NCBI RefSeq assembly: GCF_000723405.1
Contig: NZ_CCAE010000001.1
Span: 1-64,000 of the forward strand
DNA length: 64,000 bases
Origin: Hydrogenophaga intermedia
Lineage (GTDB): Bacteria; Pseudomonadota; Gammaproteobacteria; Burkholderiales; Burkholderiaceae_C
Reading direction: 5' to 3'
The notes beneath the pieces are model-generated. The model was not told the origin of the DNA, made no database searches, and was given only the letters and a program-made list of their open reading frames with translations. Below are positions 1 through 7,849 of the stretch, in pieces. Position numbers and translations under genes: made by a program. Positions within the stretch are counted from its first letter, which is position 1, and each line of letters starts with the position of its first letter.

Positions 1-199
1 GTCCACCAAGAGTTGAAGTGGACTCGAGGCTCCTATGAACCGCCTCGGCTTTCAAGATGGGCTGACTGGACGCTCACACTGAGCGCGCGCCGCGTGGCGG
101 TCAGCTTGACATTGACCGTCGGCCCATTGAAAGCCTAACGCCTGGCCACCGGGACATTGACACAGTGCGAAAAAAGGCGCCATCCGCAGGGATGGCGCC
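1..199. other. Left chromosomal flank, no firm gene
   Basis: This stretch lies outside the integrated element. Frame 1 is open from position 1 to a TAA at 136-138 (45 codons), so it could be the tail of a truncated gene, but the residues match nothing I recognise and codon use is less GC-biased at third positions than in neighbouring genes. A strong terminator follows, which fits the end of a rightward gene. In related genomes a mucD/degP-like gene often precedes lepA, but the sequence here does not show it. Confidence 0.4.
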
Positions 200-206
200 T
201 TTTTTA
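170..206 (+). terminator. Rho-independent terminator carrying the integration site
   Basis: A perfect 10-bp stem GGCGCCATCC (176-185) / GGATGGCGCC (190-199) with a GCAG loop is followed by a T-run. The T-run is also the attL core of the element, so the element integrated into the 3' edge of this terminator without breaking the hairpin. It presumably ends an upstream chromosomal transcript. Confidence 0.85.
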
Positions 207-207
207 T
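200..207 (+). repeat. attL core TTTTTTAT
   Basis: This octamer recurs at 45620-45627 next to lepA. Both copies fit the TTTTTYRT core that I recall for Tn4371-family elements, and the integrase starts 175 bp inside. The rebuilt empty site would read terminator hairpin, TTTTTTAT, then the lepA leader. Confidence 0.85.
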
Positions 208-382
208 TTCACCATGACTCCAGCACCGAACTTCGCTGGACTACGCCACAGCTCGTTGTGGCAGGTTTATCAAGAACTTACGTGAGTTCATCCTATGCCG
301 GTGCTTTCCGAAACTTGACCCGGCTTCCGTCCGCTTGGCTCCTAACAGGCTCCTGGAAACCGTGTCTTTCCCAGGAGTCATC

Positions 383-1582
383 ATGGCCAAGATCAAACTC
401 ACCAAGTCCGCAGTCGATGCGGCACAACCCCAGGCGCAGCCCATCGAGCTGCGCGACACGCTTGTTCCCGGCTTCCTGTGCAAGATTACACCGGCCGGCC
501 GCAAGGTCTTCATGCTCCAGTACCGGACGAATGCCGGCGAGCGCCGCAAGCCGGCGCTGGGCCTGTACGGAGAGCTGACCGTAGAGCAAGCCCGCTCGCT
601 GGCGCAGAACTGGCTGGCTGAGGTTCGCCGGGGCGGCGATCCGGGCGCGGCCAAAACCGAGGCGCGCAAGGCGCCCACGGTCAAGGAACTCTGCGCGACG
701 TTCATGGGGGACTACTCCAAGCAACGCAACAAGCCCAGTACGCAACGAGGCTATCAGGGCGTCATCGACCGCAACATCATCCCGATCCTGGGCCGCATGA
801 AGGTGCAGGATGTGAAGCGCCCGGATGTCGCGGCGATGATGAAGAAGCTGGAGCACAAGCCGGCAGAGGCGAACCGCACCTTCAGCGTCATGCGCAAGAT
901 GTTCAACATGGCCGAGGTGTGGGGCCACAGGCCCGACGGCACGAACCCATGCCGTCACGTCCCGATGTATCCCGCTGGCAAGACAACCCACCTCATCAGC
1001 GACGAGGAAATGAGCAAGCTGTTCAAGCAACTCGACAAGGTGGAAGCCGAGGGTATCGAGCCCTATGTCATCCCGCTGGCGATCCGCCTGCAATTCGAGT
1101 TTGCGGCCCGCCGTTCCGAAATCGTGCTGCTCGAATGGGAGTGGATCGACCTGGAGAACCGCCGCGTGGTCTGGCCCGACAGCAAGACCGGCTGCATGTC
1201 CAAGCCCATGAGCGAGGAAGCCTACCGGTTGCTTTCGACAGCGCCGAGGCGGGAAGGCTCGCGCTATGTGCTGCCGTCGCCGCGCAATCCCCTCACGCAC
1301 ATGACCTATGGGGAGCATTACGGCGGTTGGAAGCGCACCCTCAAGGCGGCCGGCGTGACGCACGTCGGCACGCACGGCATCCGCCACCGCTCGGCCACCG
1401 ATATCGCCAATTCGGGCATCCCGGTGAAGGTCGGCATGGTGCTGACCGCGCACAAGACCGTGGCGATGTTCATGCGCTACGTCCACACCGAGGACGACCC
1501 GGTGCGCCAGGCGGCGGAACTGGTGGCAAACCGGCGCAAGACGATCACTGGGGCGCAGCGTCGTGAGGAGGCAACGGCATGA
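383..1582 (+). CDS. int: Tyrosine-type site-specific integrase of the element
   Basis: This enzyme cuts and rejoins the att sites, integrating the element and, with a directionality factor, excising it. The protein has 399 residues: an N-terminal arm-binding region (about 1-95), a SAM-like core-binding domain (about 97-185) and a C-terminal catalytic domain. Catalytic residues are visible as Arg in FAARRSEIVLLEW (about 243), HGIRHR (His331, Arg334), His357 and the nucleophile Tyr366 in MRYVHTE. The ATG at 383 is chosen because AGGAG at 373-377 stands just before it; an in-frame TTG at 335 has no such site. It lies 175 bp inside attL and reads inward, as expected for this family. Confidence 0.95.
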   Translation: MAKIKLTKSAVDAAQPQAQPIELRDTLVPGFLCKITPAGRKVFMLQYRTNAGERRKPALGLYGELTVEQARSLAQNWLAEVRRGGDPGAAKTEARKAPTVKELCATFMGDYSKQRNKPSTQRGYQGVIDRNIIPILGRMKVQDVKRPDVAAMMKKLEHKPAEANRTFSVMRKMFNMAEVWGHRPDGTNPCRHVPMYPAGKTTHLISDEEMSKLFKQLDKVEAEGIEPYVIPLAIRLQFEFAARRSEIVLLEWEWIDLENRRVVWPDSKTGCMSKPMSEEAYRLLSTAPRREGSRYVLPSPRNPLTHMTYGEHYGGWKRTLKAAGVTHVGTHGIRHRSATDIANSGIPVKVGMVLTAHKTVAMFMRYVHTEDDPVRQAAELVANRRKTITGAQRREEATA

Positions 1583-1625
1583 CTTGGGGCCTCATTTCTA
1601 CCACTGCCGATCGCAGCCGGTGCGG

Positions 1626-1690
1626 GCCGAATTGTCGCGACGCTGACGCGACAATTCGGCTCTTGCGTCTCATATCCGAACGGGTATAAT
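1626..1690 (+). promoter_or_regulatory. Inverted repeat and -10 box before the toxin-antitoxin pair
   Basis: GCCGAATTGTCGCG (1626-1639) is matched exactly by its reverse complement at 1647-1660, with a 7-base spacer. A perfect TATAAT lies at 1685-1690, with a weak -35 such as TTGCGT near 1663. The dyad has no T-run, so it fits an operator for the antitoxin better than an int terminator, though it could serve both. The TATAAT is only 2 bases before the toxin ATG, so transcription from it would start inside the codons unless another -10 is used. Confidence 0.55.
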
Positions 1691-1692
1691 CT

Positions 1693-2055
1693 ATGTCTGA
1701 GAAACGTAAGTTCCTGTATTGGGAGGGCTCCTCGAAGAAGGACTTCAAGGAGTTCCCCATTCCCGTTCAGAAGGACATGGGCGTCGCGCTGTTCGTCGTG
1801 CAGTTGGGCCGAACACCTGATTCGGCGAAACTCTGGAAAGGTCTCGGCCCTGGTGTTTATGAGCTAGTGGAGGACCACCGGGGCGACACCTTTCGCGCGG
1901 TCTACACCGTGCGCGTCGGCGATGTTGTGCATGTGCTACATGCGTTTCAGAAGAAATCCAAGTCCGGAATTGCTACGCCACAGCCGGACGTGGAGTTGAT
2001 CGAGAAGCGGTTGAAGGCAGTGCTCGCCCGTTATGGGTTGAGCGGGAGATCGTAA
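1693..2055 (+). CDS. Type II toxin, HigB/RelE-like (Gp49 family)
   Basis: The 120-residue protein has the hallmark layout of Gp49-like (PF05973) toxins: an early KFLYWEGSSKKDFKEFP segment, a central YELVEDHRGDTFRAVYTVR strand pair and a VVHVLHAFQKKSKSGI end. Members of this family are mostly ribosome-dependent mRNA endonucleases neutralised by an HTH antitoxin encoded downstream. Its stop overlaps the antitoxin start by one base (TAATG), so the two are translationally coupled. No Shine-Dalgarno is visible before the ATG, and the conserved LYWEGSS start leaves little room for a later start. The pair probably stabilises the element; activity is inferred from family only. Confidence 0.8.
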   Translation: MSEKRKFLYWEGSSKKDFKEFPIPVQKDMGVALFVVQLGRTPDSAKLWKGLGPGVYELVEDHRGDTFRAVYTVRVGDVVHVLHAFQKKSKSGIATPQPDVELIEKRLKAVLARYGLSGRS

Positions 2056-2375
2056 TGACGCGCAAAGCTAATCCTCAAGGCACCGACAACGTGTTGGCAG
2101 ACCTCGGCTTCGATGATGCGGAGGAACTGTCAGCGAAGGCCGCTCTTGCGGTCAAGCTCAACGAGCTAATTGACAAACGCGATCTTAGCCAGACGGAAGC
2201 GGCCGCCATTACCGGTATGACGCAGCCCAAGGTGTCCCAAGTTCGCCGCTACAAGCTACAGAACATTTCTCTTGAACGGCTGATGCAGGCACTGGTGTCG
2301 CTCGACCAGCATGTCGAGATCGTCGTACAGCCTGCGCGTCGCGCGCATGCGGCCGGCATTACGGTTGCCGTGTGA
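2055..2375 (+). CDS. XRE-family antitoxin, HigA-like
   Basis: This 106-residue protein has a helix-turn-helix in its middle (DLSQTEAAAITGMTQPKVSQ, about residues 38-57) typical of the HTH_37 antitoxins paired with Gp49-like toxins. It should bind and block the upstream toxin and repress their shared promoter, where a 14-bp perfect dyad is present at 1626-1660. The toxin-first order matches HigBA systems. Stop at 2373-2375; the next gene begins 35 bases later on the same strand and could receive read-through. Confidence 0.8.
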   Translation: MTRKANPQGTDNVLADLGFDDAEELSAKAALAVKLNELIDKRDLSQTEAAAITGMTQPKVSQVRRYKLQNISLERLMQALVSLDQHVEIVVQPARRAHAAGITVAV

Positions 2376-2409
2376 TGAGCGGTCCGCTGACACTTAGCTC
2401 GGGGGTGAG

Positions 2410-3375
2410 ATGAAGTTCGCCTACGAGGATATGAGCGACGATCAGTTCGAAAAACTGATCGTTTTCTTGTGCCAGCATCTGCTTGGCATTTCCGTGCAAG
2501 GTTTCGCCAAGGGGCCTGATGGAGGACGCGATGCTAAATTCGTTGGCACGTCCGAGCTACATCCAAGCAAAGCTGCGCCTTGGGTTGGCACGACCATCGT
2601 CCAGGCCAAGCACACCAACGGCTACAACCGGAATTTCTCGGAGCCAGACTTTTTCAGTACGAACGCGGCGAACACGGTACTCGCCAAGGAGATTCCACGC
2701 ATCAAGAAGCTACGTGAGGCCAAGCAGCTCGACCACTACATGCTGTTTGCCAATCGACGGTTGGCTGGCAATGCCGAGAGCGAGATACGCGCGTACATCG
2801 CAGCGCAATGCGGTATCCCTGATTCATCGATCTACTTGTGTGGCCTGGAGCAATTGGAAGTCCTGTTGAAGACGTTTCCTGACGTAGCAGGAAAGGCCGA
2901 TCTCGACCCGGTCGATTCGCCCTTGATCGTTAGTCCGGACGATCTTGCTGAGGTCGTACAGGCGCTGGCCCGGCAGAAGGACAGTATATCGGCATTGCTC
3001 GACGATCCACCCACTGAGCGGGTCACCTATGAGCAGAAGAATCTCCTGAACAACATGAGCGCCGAGTACGCCAAGGCGCAACGCAAGAAATACCTGAAGG
3101 AAACTGCGCAGATTCGTGCATTCCTGGCCGCGCCGGAAAACCTTGAGCTGTTGCGCATGTATGAATCTGTGGTCGATGAGTTTCAACTCAAGATTATTGC
3201 CAAGCGCAAGGACTACCAGACCTTCGATGACGTAATGGAGTACTTGGTAGACCTCCTATTCAACCGCGATCCCGTGTTGCGACAGCATGCACACAAGCGC
3301 TTGACCCGTGCCGTGCTGTTCTACATGTACTGGAACTGCGATATTGGGGAGGTAAGCGATGCTGCGGCCGACTAA
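2410..3375 (+). CDS. ABC-3C effector with Mrr-like restriction endonuclease domain
   Basis: This is the first gene of a three-gene locus that matches the ABC three-component systems predicted by comparative genomics. The N-terminal third holds an Mrr-like nuclease core, GPDGGRDAKF (Asp41) and VQAKH (Gln65, Lys67), which is the D...QxK form of PD-(D/E)XK enzymes. Residues about 190-321 are helical and should be the C-terminal domain that docks to the middle component. A Shine-Dalgarno-like GGGGGTGAG precedes the ATG. It overlaps the next gene by 17 bases. The DNA is clearly less GC-rich than the backbone, a sign of separate acquisition. Likely role: cleaves nucleic acid when the ATPase senses invasion (inference). 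Confidence 0.75.
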   Translation: MKFAYEDMSDDQFEKLIVFLCQHLLGISVQGFAKGPDGGRDAKFVGTSELHPSKAAPWVGTTIVQAKHTNGYNRNFSEPDFFSTNAANTVLAKEIPRIKKLREAKQLDHYMLFANRRLAGNAESEIRAYIAAQCGIPDSSIYLCGLEQLEVLLKTFPDVAGKADLDPVDSPLIVSPDDLAEVVQALARQKDSISALLDDPPTERVTYEQKNLLNNMSAEYAKAQRKKYLKETAQIRAFLAAPENLELLRMYESVVDEFQLKIIAKRKDYQTFDDVMEYLVDLLFNRDPVLRQHAHKRLTRAVLFYMYWNCDIGEVSDAAAD

Positions 3376-3607
3376 ACACTCGCACCCGGATCGCACGGTT
3401 ATTAACGTTGCGTTGTTGTTGCTGATGCGACTGAAAGATCGCCGCGTGGATGAATACGGCGCACTGCGCAAGTATGCGAAGAAGACCGTTACCGGAGGCG
3501 ATGTGTTATTCCTACCGGCGCTAAATTTTCTCTATCTAATGGGACTGATCGACTATCGCCCCAAGACCGACGCCGTGGAATATGTGGGGCCAAATGAAGC
3601 TGTCTAG
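3359..3607 (+). CDS. ABC-3C middle component
   Basis: An 82-residue winged-helix-like protein (NVALLLLMRLKDRRVDEYGA; NFLYLMGLIDY) sits between the nuclease-fused gene and the ATPase gene, the position and size of the MC6-type middle component of ABC-3C systems. It overlaps both neighbours, and a strong GGGGAGG at 3346-3352 supports the start. In the predicted model this part links the ATPase to the effector. The residue pattern fits the family, but the assignment leans on context. Confidence 0.7.
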   Translation: MLRPTKHSHPDRTVINVALLLLMRLKDRRVDEYGALRKYAKKTVTGGDVLFLPALNFLYLMGLIDYRPKTDAVEYVGPNEAV

Positions 3608-5390
3608 ACTTTATTCAAACAAGCCGGACTTGTTCGAGCCCGTCGACTTTGTGCAGGGCTTGAATGTCATCATGGCTGAGATTCGTCTCCCGGAGAATCG
3701 CGAGAAGGATACTCACAATCTTGGAAAGACGACCCTGGGGCGTTTGCTCGATTTCGGATTCTTAGCTGGACGTGACGCCAAGTTCTTCCTTTTCAAGCAC
3801 CTTGATCGTTTCAGAGATTTCGTTTTCTTCTTAGAGATCGAGCTGGAAGACGCCTCATTCGTTACGATACGGCGTAGCGTGGAGGAGGCAACCAAGATCA
3901 GCTTCAAGAAGCACGAAGCGGGACACCAGGACTTCTCTGCGTTGTCGATCTTGGCATGGGACCACCAGGATGTGGCTTTCGAGCGCGCCCGCGATCTGCT
4001 CGATGGCCTACTCGATTGGCGCGCACTAAAGCCATGGTCATATCGCAAGGGATTGGGCTATCTGCTGCGCTCGCAGGAGGACTTTCGCGAGGTATTCCAA
4101 CTGCGCAAGTTCGCGTCCAAGCATGCCGATTGGAAACCATTTCTTGCGCATATGCTGGGTTTCAACGCGAAACTAATCGCTTCGCATTATGAGAAGGAAG
4201 ATGAACTCTCCAAAAGGCAAGATACTGCCCAGACTATTAAGAACGAACTGGGTGGGTCGATTGAGGACATCAGCAAGATCGAAGGCATCCTCTTACTCAA
4301 GCAGAAGGAGGCAGAGAAGAAGCAGAAGCTTCTTGATGCCTTTGATTTTCGTGCTCAGGATAAGGATCGAACCAAGCAGTTGGTCGATGGCATAGATGAG
4401 CGTATCGCGACACTCAACAGCGAGCGCTATTCGCTAACTCAGAACAGAAAGAAGATACTGACTTCGCTGGAGGAAGATCAGATTCTGTTTAATCCGGAGG
4501 AAGCCCAGCGCTTGTTCGAGGAAGCGGGTGTCCTTTTCAAGGGGCAGGTCAAGAAGGACTTCCAACAATTGATCGCCTTCAACCGGGCGATCACGGATGA
4601 GCGTCGTGGCTATCTTCAGGAAGAGCGTGTGGAGATCGAAGCCGAGCTGAAGCGTGTCAATGCTGAACTCGGGTCGCTGGGTAAAAAGCGCTCGGACATG
4701 CTTTCATTTCTGAGCGAAACCGACATTTTCGGAAAGTACAGACAAGTTTCCGACGAAATGGTAACACTGCGCGCCGACATCACATCCCTAGAGCGCCAGC
4801 GCGGCTTCCTGCACCGTTTGCAGGAATTGCGCACTGACATTAGGGCGCTGACGGAGGCGCGCGGTCATCTGCAAACCCAGATAGAAGCTGACGTCGAAAA
4901 GCAGAACTCGGACCCGGATAGTTTGTTTTCGTCGATTCGGGTCTTTTTCAGCGAAATCGTTGAAGAAGTGATCGACCGCAAGGCATTGCTGAGCGTCTCG
5001 CCAAATCAGGCAGGGCACCTTGAGTTCAAGGCGGAGATTTTGGATGAATCGGGCAATGCGACCAGCGCCGACCTTGGATACACGTATCGCAAGCTACTGT
5101 GCATTGCCTTCGACCTTGCTGTATTGCGTGCCCACCTCGACGACAAGTTCCCGCGCTTCGTCTATCACGATGGTGTGTTCGAGTCGCTGGATGATCGCAA
5201 AAAGGAGAACCTGTTAGCGGTCATTCACCGATACGCCGAACTGGGGCTACAGCCCACCATCACGCTGATCGATTCGGACTTGCCAGCGCGTGCCGATGAC
5301 GATGAGCCGGTGTTTGCCGCGGACGAAATTGTCGTGACGTTGCATGACGAGGGTGAGCGGGGACGGCTGTTCAAGTTTAAAGCATGGTGA
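3594..5390 (+). CDS. ABC-3C ATPase with DUF2326-like C-terminus
   Basis: This 598-residue protein is an SMC/RecN-like ABC ATPase. A compact P-loop, HNLGKTTLGRLLDFGF (residues 41-56), replaces the usual longer Walker A. The middle (about 195-430) is heptad-rich coiled coil, and the C-terminal lobe has RFVYHDGVFESLDDRKKEN, the DUF2326 counterpart of Walker B. It is the sensor/motor of an ABC three-component system with the two genes upstream. The ATG at 3594 is preferred over 3582 because MKLSRLYSNKPDLF is the usual family start and GTGGGG lies just before it. It converges with the next gene, 31 bases away. Confidence 0.8.
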   Translation: MKLSRLYSNKPDLFEPVDFVQGLNVIMAEIRLPENREKDTHNLGKTTLGRLLDFGFLAGRDAKFFLFKHLDRFRDFVFFLEIELEDASFVTIRRSVEEATKISFKKHEAGHQDFSALSILAWDHQDVAFERARDLLDGLLDWRALKPWSYRKGLGYLLRSQEDFREVFQLRKFASKHADWKPFLAHMLGFNAKLIASHYEKEDELSKRQDTAQTIKNELGGSIEDISKIEGILLLKQKEAEKKQKLLDAFDFRAQDKDRTKQLVDGIDERIATLNSERYSLTQNRKKILTSLEEDQILFNPEEAQRLFEEAGVLFKGQVKKDFQQLIAFNRAITDERRGYLQEERVEIEAELKRVNAELGSLGKKRSDMLSFLSETDIFGKYRQVSDEMVTLRADITSLERQRGFLHRLQELRTDIRALTEARGHLQTQIEADVEKQNSDPDSLFSSIRVFFSEIVEEVIDRKALLSVSPNQAGHLEFKAEILDESGNATSADLGYTYRKLLCIAFDLAVLRAHLDDKFPRFVYHDGVFESLDDRKKENLLAVIHRYAELGLQPTITLIDSDLPARADDDEPVFAADEIVVTLHDEGERGRLFKFKAW

Positions 5391-5421
5391 TGACCTCGAA
5401 CCGACCCTGACGCATTCCGCG

Positions 5422-6117
5422 CTACAGGCGGATGCCGGCAGACTTCGGCGTTGCAAACTGCTCCGGCTCCTTACCGAGTGGGAAAGCCACCACGTACAAC
5501 ACGCTGGCAGGCATCGGCTTGCTGTCCTGCTCCAAACCCCACTTTACCTGCACCTTGCGCGTGGCACTGCGCAGTGAGACGCCGAGCGCCTTGAGCGCGT
5601 CGATGTGGGATTGCATCTCGTCGTATATCTCGAACTTCTGCGTTTCGCTGTAGGCATCGGCGCAGTCCCGGTAGTCGCGGAAGTAGTCCACCAGCATGGC
5701 GAATGTCTCGTCCGCTTCGCGGGTCAGCTCGAAGGCTGGCTCTGACAAGTCCATCGTGCAGGACTCGGCCAACTTGGCCAACTGCTTGCCTGTTGTCAGT
5801 GGGGTGGCCGTCAGCGTGACGTGCTCCCGATCGAACTTTTCTTTCTCGGCCTTGAATTCTTCCTCGGACGGAATGGTGAACGGCTTGTTGAGTGCGTCGA
5901 TGTCCTCGAACTCGAACGCCCTAGCAAGAGCACGACGTGTATCAAGACTGGCGGACAAGCCTTGCTCGACCCGCTGGATCGTCCGCACGTTGAGGCCGGA
6001 AATCGCGGCCAACTGTTCCTGTGACCACTGCCGCATCTCGCGGAACATCTTGATGCACACGGCCAGTTCGGCCGGGGTCAGCAGACGGGTTTGTTGAGCA
6101 TGTTCTGTAGTGTTCAT
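5422..6117 (-). CDS. XRE-family regulator with extra C-terminal region
   Basis: A 231-residue protein with a standard helix-turn-helix near the N-terminus (WSQEQLAAISGLNVRTIQRV, about residues 31-50) and a longer region (about 80-231) I cannot assign. The ATG at 6117 is preceded on its strand by AAGGAG, so the longer reading from 6180 is not used. It points against the ABC-3C genes and away from radC. It could belong to the backbone or regulate the adjacent cargo; the sequence does not decide. It probably acts as a DNA-binding repressor or activator. Confidence 0.7.
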   Translation of the reverse strand: MNTTEHAQQTRLLTPAELAVCIKMFREMRQWSQEQLAAISGLNVRTIQRVEQGLSASLDTRRALARAFEFEDIDALNKPFTIPSEEEFKAEKEKFDREHVTLTATPLTTGKQLAKLAESCTMDLSEPAFELTREADETFAMLVDYFRDYRDCADAYSETQKFEIYDEMQSHIDALKALGVSLRSATRKVQVKWGLEQDSKPMPASVLYVVAFPLGKEPEQFATPKSAGIRL

Positions 6118-6283
6118 GGGCGGCTCCTTCGTTTTCAGTAGACGTGGCGAAGTATGGGGAGCCAGGAACAAGGACAACACGACAGCAACCCGACAGCCGG
6201 CCGACAGACAACTATAAATGCCGCATAGGGTTCACTCCACAAGGATATTCAGGGAGGGAATCCGTGCGTCCCGGCGTGCCGCC

Positions 6284-6408
6284 GTCGCGCTGTCGTGCTG
6301 CGCATCGAGCCTCGCTGCGCGAGTCTCGCCCCATGCGGGCTTCCATCGTTCCCTCGCTCTGCTCGGCTGACGCCTCCGGCCCTTGAGGGCCTGCGCGCTC
6401 CGCTTGCC
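6284..6408 (+). repeat. Dispersed non-coding repeat, copy 1
   Basis: This block of about 125 bases, from GTCGCGCTGTCG to CGCTTGC, recurs at 8846-8976 with scattered substitutions and small indels. Long runs such as GCGGGCTTCCATCGTTCCCT are identical in both. One copy leads into the radC leader and the other into the DUF932 gene leader. Its role is unknown. Confidence 0.7.
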
Positions 6409-6602
6409 TACCCGTGCCTTCGTTGGAGGTGGGAATGGGCGGTCTTGCTGTTCCCTTCACCGTACCACGGCGTTCTCGCCGTCAAGGGCTGCGCGTGCTC
6501 GCACGCTTGCGGCCGTGGCCGTCCATGACCCTATGACAGCTTGCGCTGCGCCGTGCTGGCGCCGGTTCCGGGCAATTCCGCCCGAGCAACCGGAGCACGA
6601 TC
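6387..6602 (+). promoter_or_regulatory. radC leader, duplicated element copy 1 with hairpin
   Basis: The whole block recurs at 7168-7388 and in both cases ends exactly at a start codon. Just before the start is a nested hairpin: outer stem CCGGTT (6562-6567) / AACCGG (6588-6593) and inner stem GGGC (6570-6573) / GCCC (6580-6583). The outer right arm runs into the Shine-Dalgarno GGAG at 6592-6595, so folding could affect translation of radC. Confidence 0.6.
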
Positions 6603-7109
6603 ATGTCGCAACTCTCTCTCGCTTTCGATTCCTCGCTGCTGGTGCGTGACAGCCAGGGGCGCTACATGCTGGCCACCGCCGATCAGATCCTGGAGGCGGC
6701 CCGCCAGGTCATCGACCAGAAGATCCCGCGCGGTGCGCTGTTCACATCGCCGATGCTGGTCAAGGACTACCTGCGCACCAAGCTGGCCGGCTTCGAGTAC
6801 GAAGTCTTCGCGGCACTGTTCCTCGACAGCCAGCATCGGCTGATCGAGTACGCCGAGCTGTTCCGCGGCACCATCGACTCGGCGGCGGTGTATCCGCGCG
6901 AAGTCGTGAAGACGGCGTTGCGGCTCAATGCGGCGGCTGTGATTTTCTCGCACAACCATCCGAGTGGGAACCCTGAGCCGAGTCAGGCCGACAGACAGAT
7001 CACCCAGCGGCTCAAGGATGCGCTGGCGCTGGTGGACGTGCGTGCACTGGATCACATCGTTGTCGGTGGCGAGTCCACAGCGTCCTTCGCCGAACGGGGG
7101 CTGTTGTGA
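6603..7109 (+). CDS. radC: RadC-family JAB-domain protein
   Basis: A 168-residue MPN/JAB (RadC, PF04002) domain protein. The metal-binding JAMM signature SHNHPSGNPEPSQAD is intact at about residues 118-132. It lacks the N-terminal helix-hairpin-helix part of chromosomal RadC, as is normal for copies on mobile elements. It is a fixed marker of the Tn4371 backbone; its biochemical role is not settled for the family. A UUCG-capped terminator follows immediately. Confidence 0.9.
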   Translation: MSQLSLAFDSSLLVRDSQGRYMLATADQILEAARQVIDQKIPRGALFTSPMLVKDYLRTKLAGFEYEVFAALFLDSQHRLIEYAELFRGTIDSAAVYPREVVKTALRLNAAAVIFSHNHPSGNPEPSQADRQITQRLKDALALVDVRALDHIVVGGESTASFAERGLL

Positions 7110-7113
7110 TCGC

Positions 7114-7134
7114 GGGGGCTTCGGCCCCCTTTTT
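7114..7134 (+). terminator. radC terminator with UUCG loop
   Basis: GGGGGC (7114-7119), TTCG loop, GCCCCC (7124-7129) and five T residues: a textbook intrinsic terminator 5 bases after the radC stop. It separates radC from the next gene, which has its own copy of the leader block. Confidence 0.9.
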
Positions 7135-7167
7135 GCTGCGTCCGATGCCGACGATCTCCGGCCCTGC

Positions 7168-7388
7168 GGGCCTGCGCGCTCCGCTTGCCTGTCCGTGCCT
7201 TCGTTGGAGGTCGGGATGGGCGGTCTTGCTGTTCCCTTCACCGTATCACGGCGTTCTCGCCGTCAAGGGCGGCGCGCGCCTTGCGCGCTGGCGTCCTGGC
7301 GGCCGTCTTCGACCCTGTGACTGCTTGCGCTGCGCCGTGCTGGCGACGGTTCCGGGCAATTCCGCCCCTGCAACCGGAGATCGTCATC
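7168..7388 (+). repeat. Duplicated leader element, copy 2
   Basis: Nearly the same sequence as 6387-6602, again ending at a start codon. The nested hairpin is kept: CGGTT (7347-7351) / AACCG (7372-7376) around GGGC (7354-7357) / GCCC (7364-7367), with GGAG directly after. Differences mostly fall outside the stems, apart from one lost outer pair, which suggests the fold matters. Confidence 0.7.
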
Positions 7389-7775
7389 ATGAACGACAAA
7401 TCGCATGTTTCACTGGAACGTCATGTCTGCCTTGTCTGCGGCGTCGCTTACGACACTGGCAACCTTCTTCTCGACAAGCGCCTGCGCGCGAGCCTGGAAC
7501 GCCACACGACGACAGGCTGGGGCCTGTGCACCGAACACCAGAAGCTGTCCGATGACGGCTTTGTCGCCTTGGTTGAATGCGACCCGCAGCGCAGTGGCTC
7601 GCCGGCGGGTGGTGGTCGCTTGAAGCCTGAACAGGCGCATCGCACGGGCCGCCTGGCGCACCTGAAACGCGAGGTGTTCGCCAAGGTGTTCAACGTGCCG
7701 ATCGCGGACAAGCAGCCGTGCGTCTTCGTTGAGCCTGGCGTCATCGAGCAGTTGCAGTCGATGGTCGCGCACTGA
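7389..7775 (+). CDS. Conserved Tn4371-backbone protein with Cys-rich motif
   Basis: A 128-residue protein of unknown function. It has CLVCG (Cys14, Cys17) and GLCTEH (Cys47, His50), a spacing that could bind one zinc ion. The rest is hydrophilic with no membrane segment. GGAG at 7375-7378 supports the ATG at 7389. It lies downstream of radC behind a duplicated leader, so the two genes are probably controlled in the same way. I recall similar genes beside radC in this element family, but no function. Confidence 0.7.
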   Translation: MNDKSHVSLERHVCLVCGVAYDTGNLLLDKRLRASLERHTTTGWGLCTEHQKLSDDGFVALVECDPQRSGSPAGGGRLKPEQAHRTGRLAHLKREVFAKVFNVPIADKQPCVFVEPGVIEQLQSMVAH

Positions 7776-7791
7776 TCGCGCGGCAACCATC

Positions 7792-7827
7792 CGGCGCGTC
7801 GTCCTGCGGGGCGGCGCGCTTTTTTTC
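7792..7827 (+). terminator. Intrinsic terminator after the Cys-rich protein gene
   Basis: A GC-rich imperfect stem, GGCGCG ... GCGCGC (inner TCGTCC / GGGGCG region), is followed by a run of seven T residues (7820-7827). It ends the backbone transcript before the inverted cargo gene. Confidence 0.7.
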
Positions 7828-7849
7828 TGCTGCGCCTAGTGTCCTGATC

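Larger units (their letters stand above)
6118..6602. other. Long GC-rich leader before radC
   Basis: About 485 bases without a convincing gene. It is built from two blocks that recur in the element: 6284-6408 resembles 8846-8976, and 6387-6602 resembles 7168-7388. Open frames here are artefacts of GC-rich sequence, since they fall in repeats that are not kept in frame between copies. The stretch probably forms the 5' leader and promoter of radC. Confidence 0.6.

Noticed and set aside
1-138. Open frame of 45 codons at the left edge
   Set aside because: No recognisable product and only moderate third-position GC; kept only as a note in the left-flank entry.
335-382. TTG start for the integrase
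   Set aside because: No ribosome site; the ATG at 383 has AGGAG at the right distance and gives a normal length.
6185-6600. Several overlapping open frames before radC on both strands
   Set aside because: They lie in a duplicated GC-rich leader whose copies do not preserve a frame, and the products are Arg/Pro-rich artefacts.
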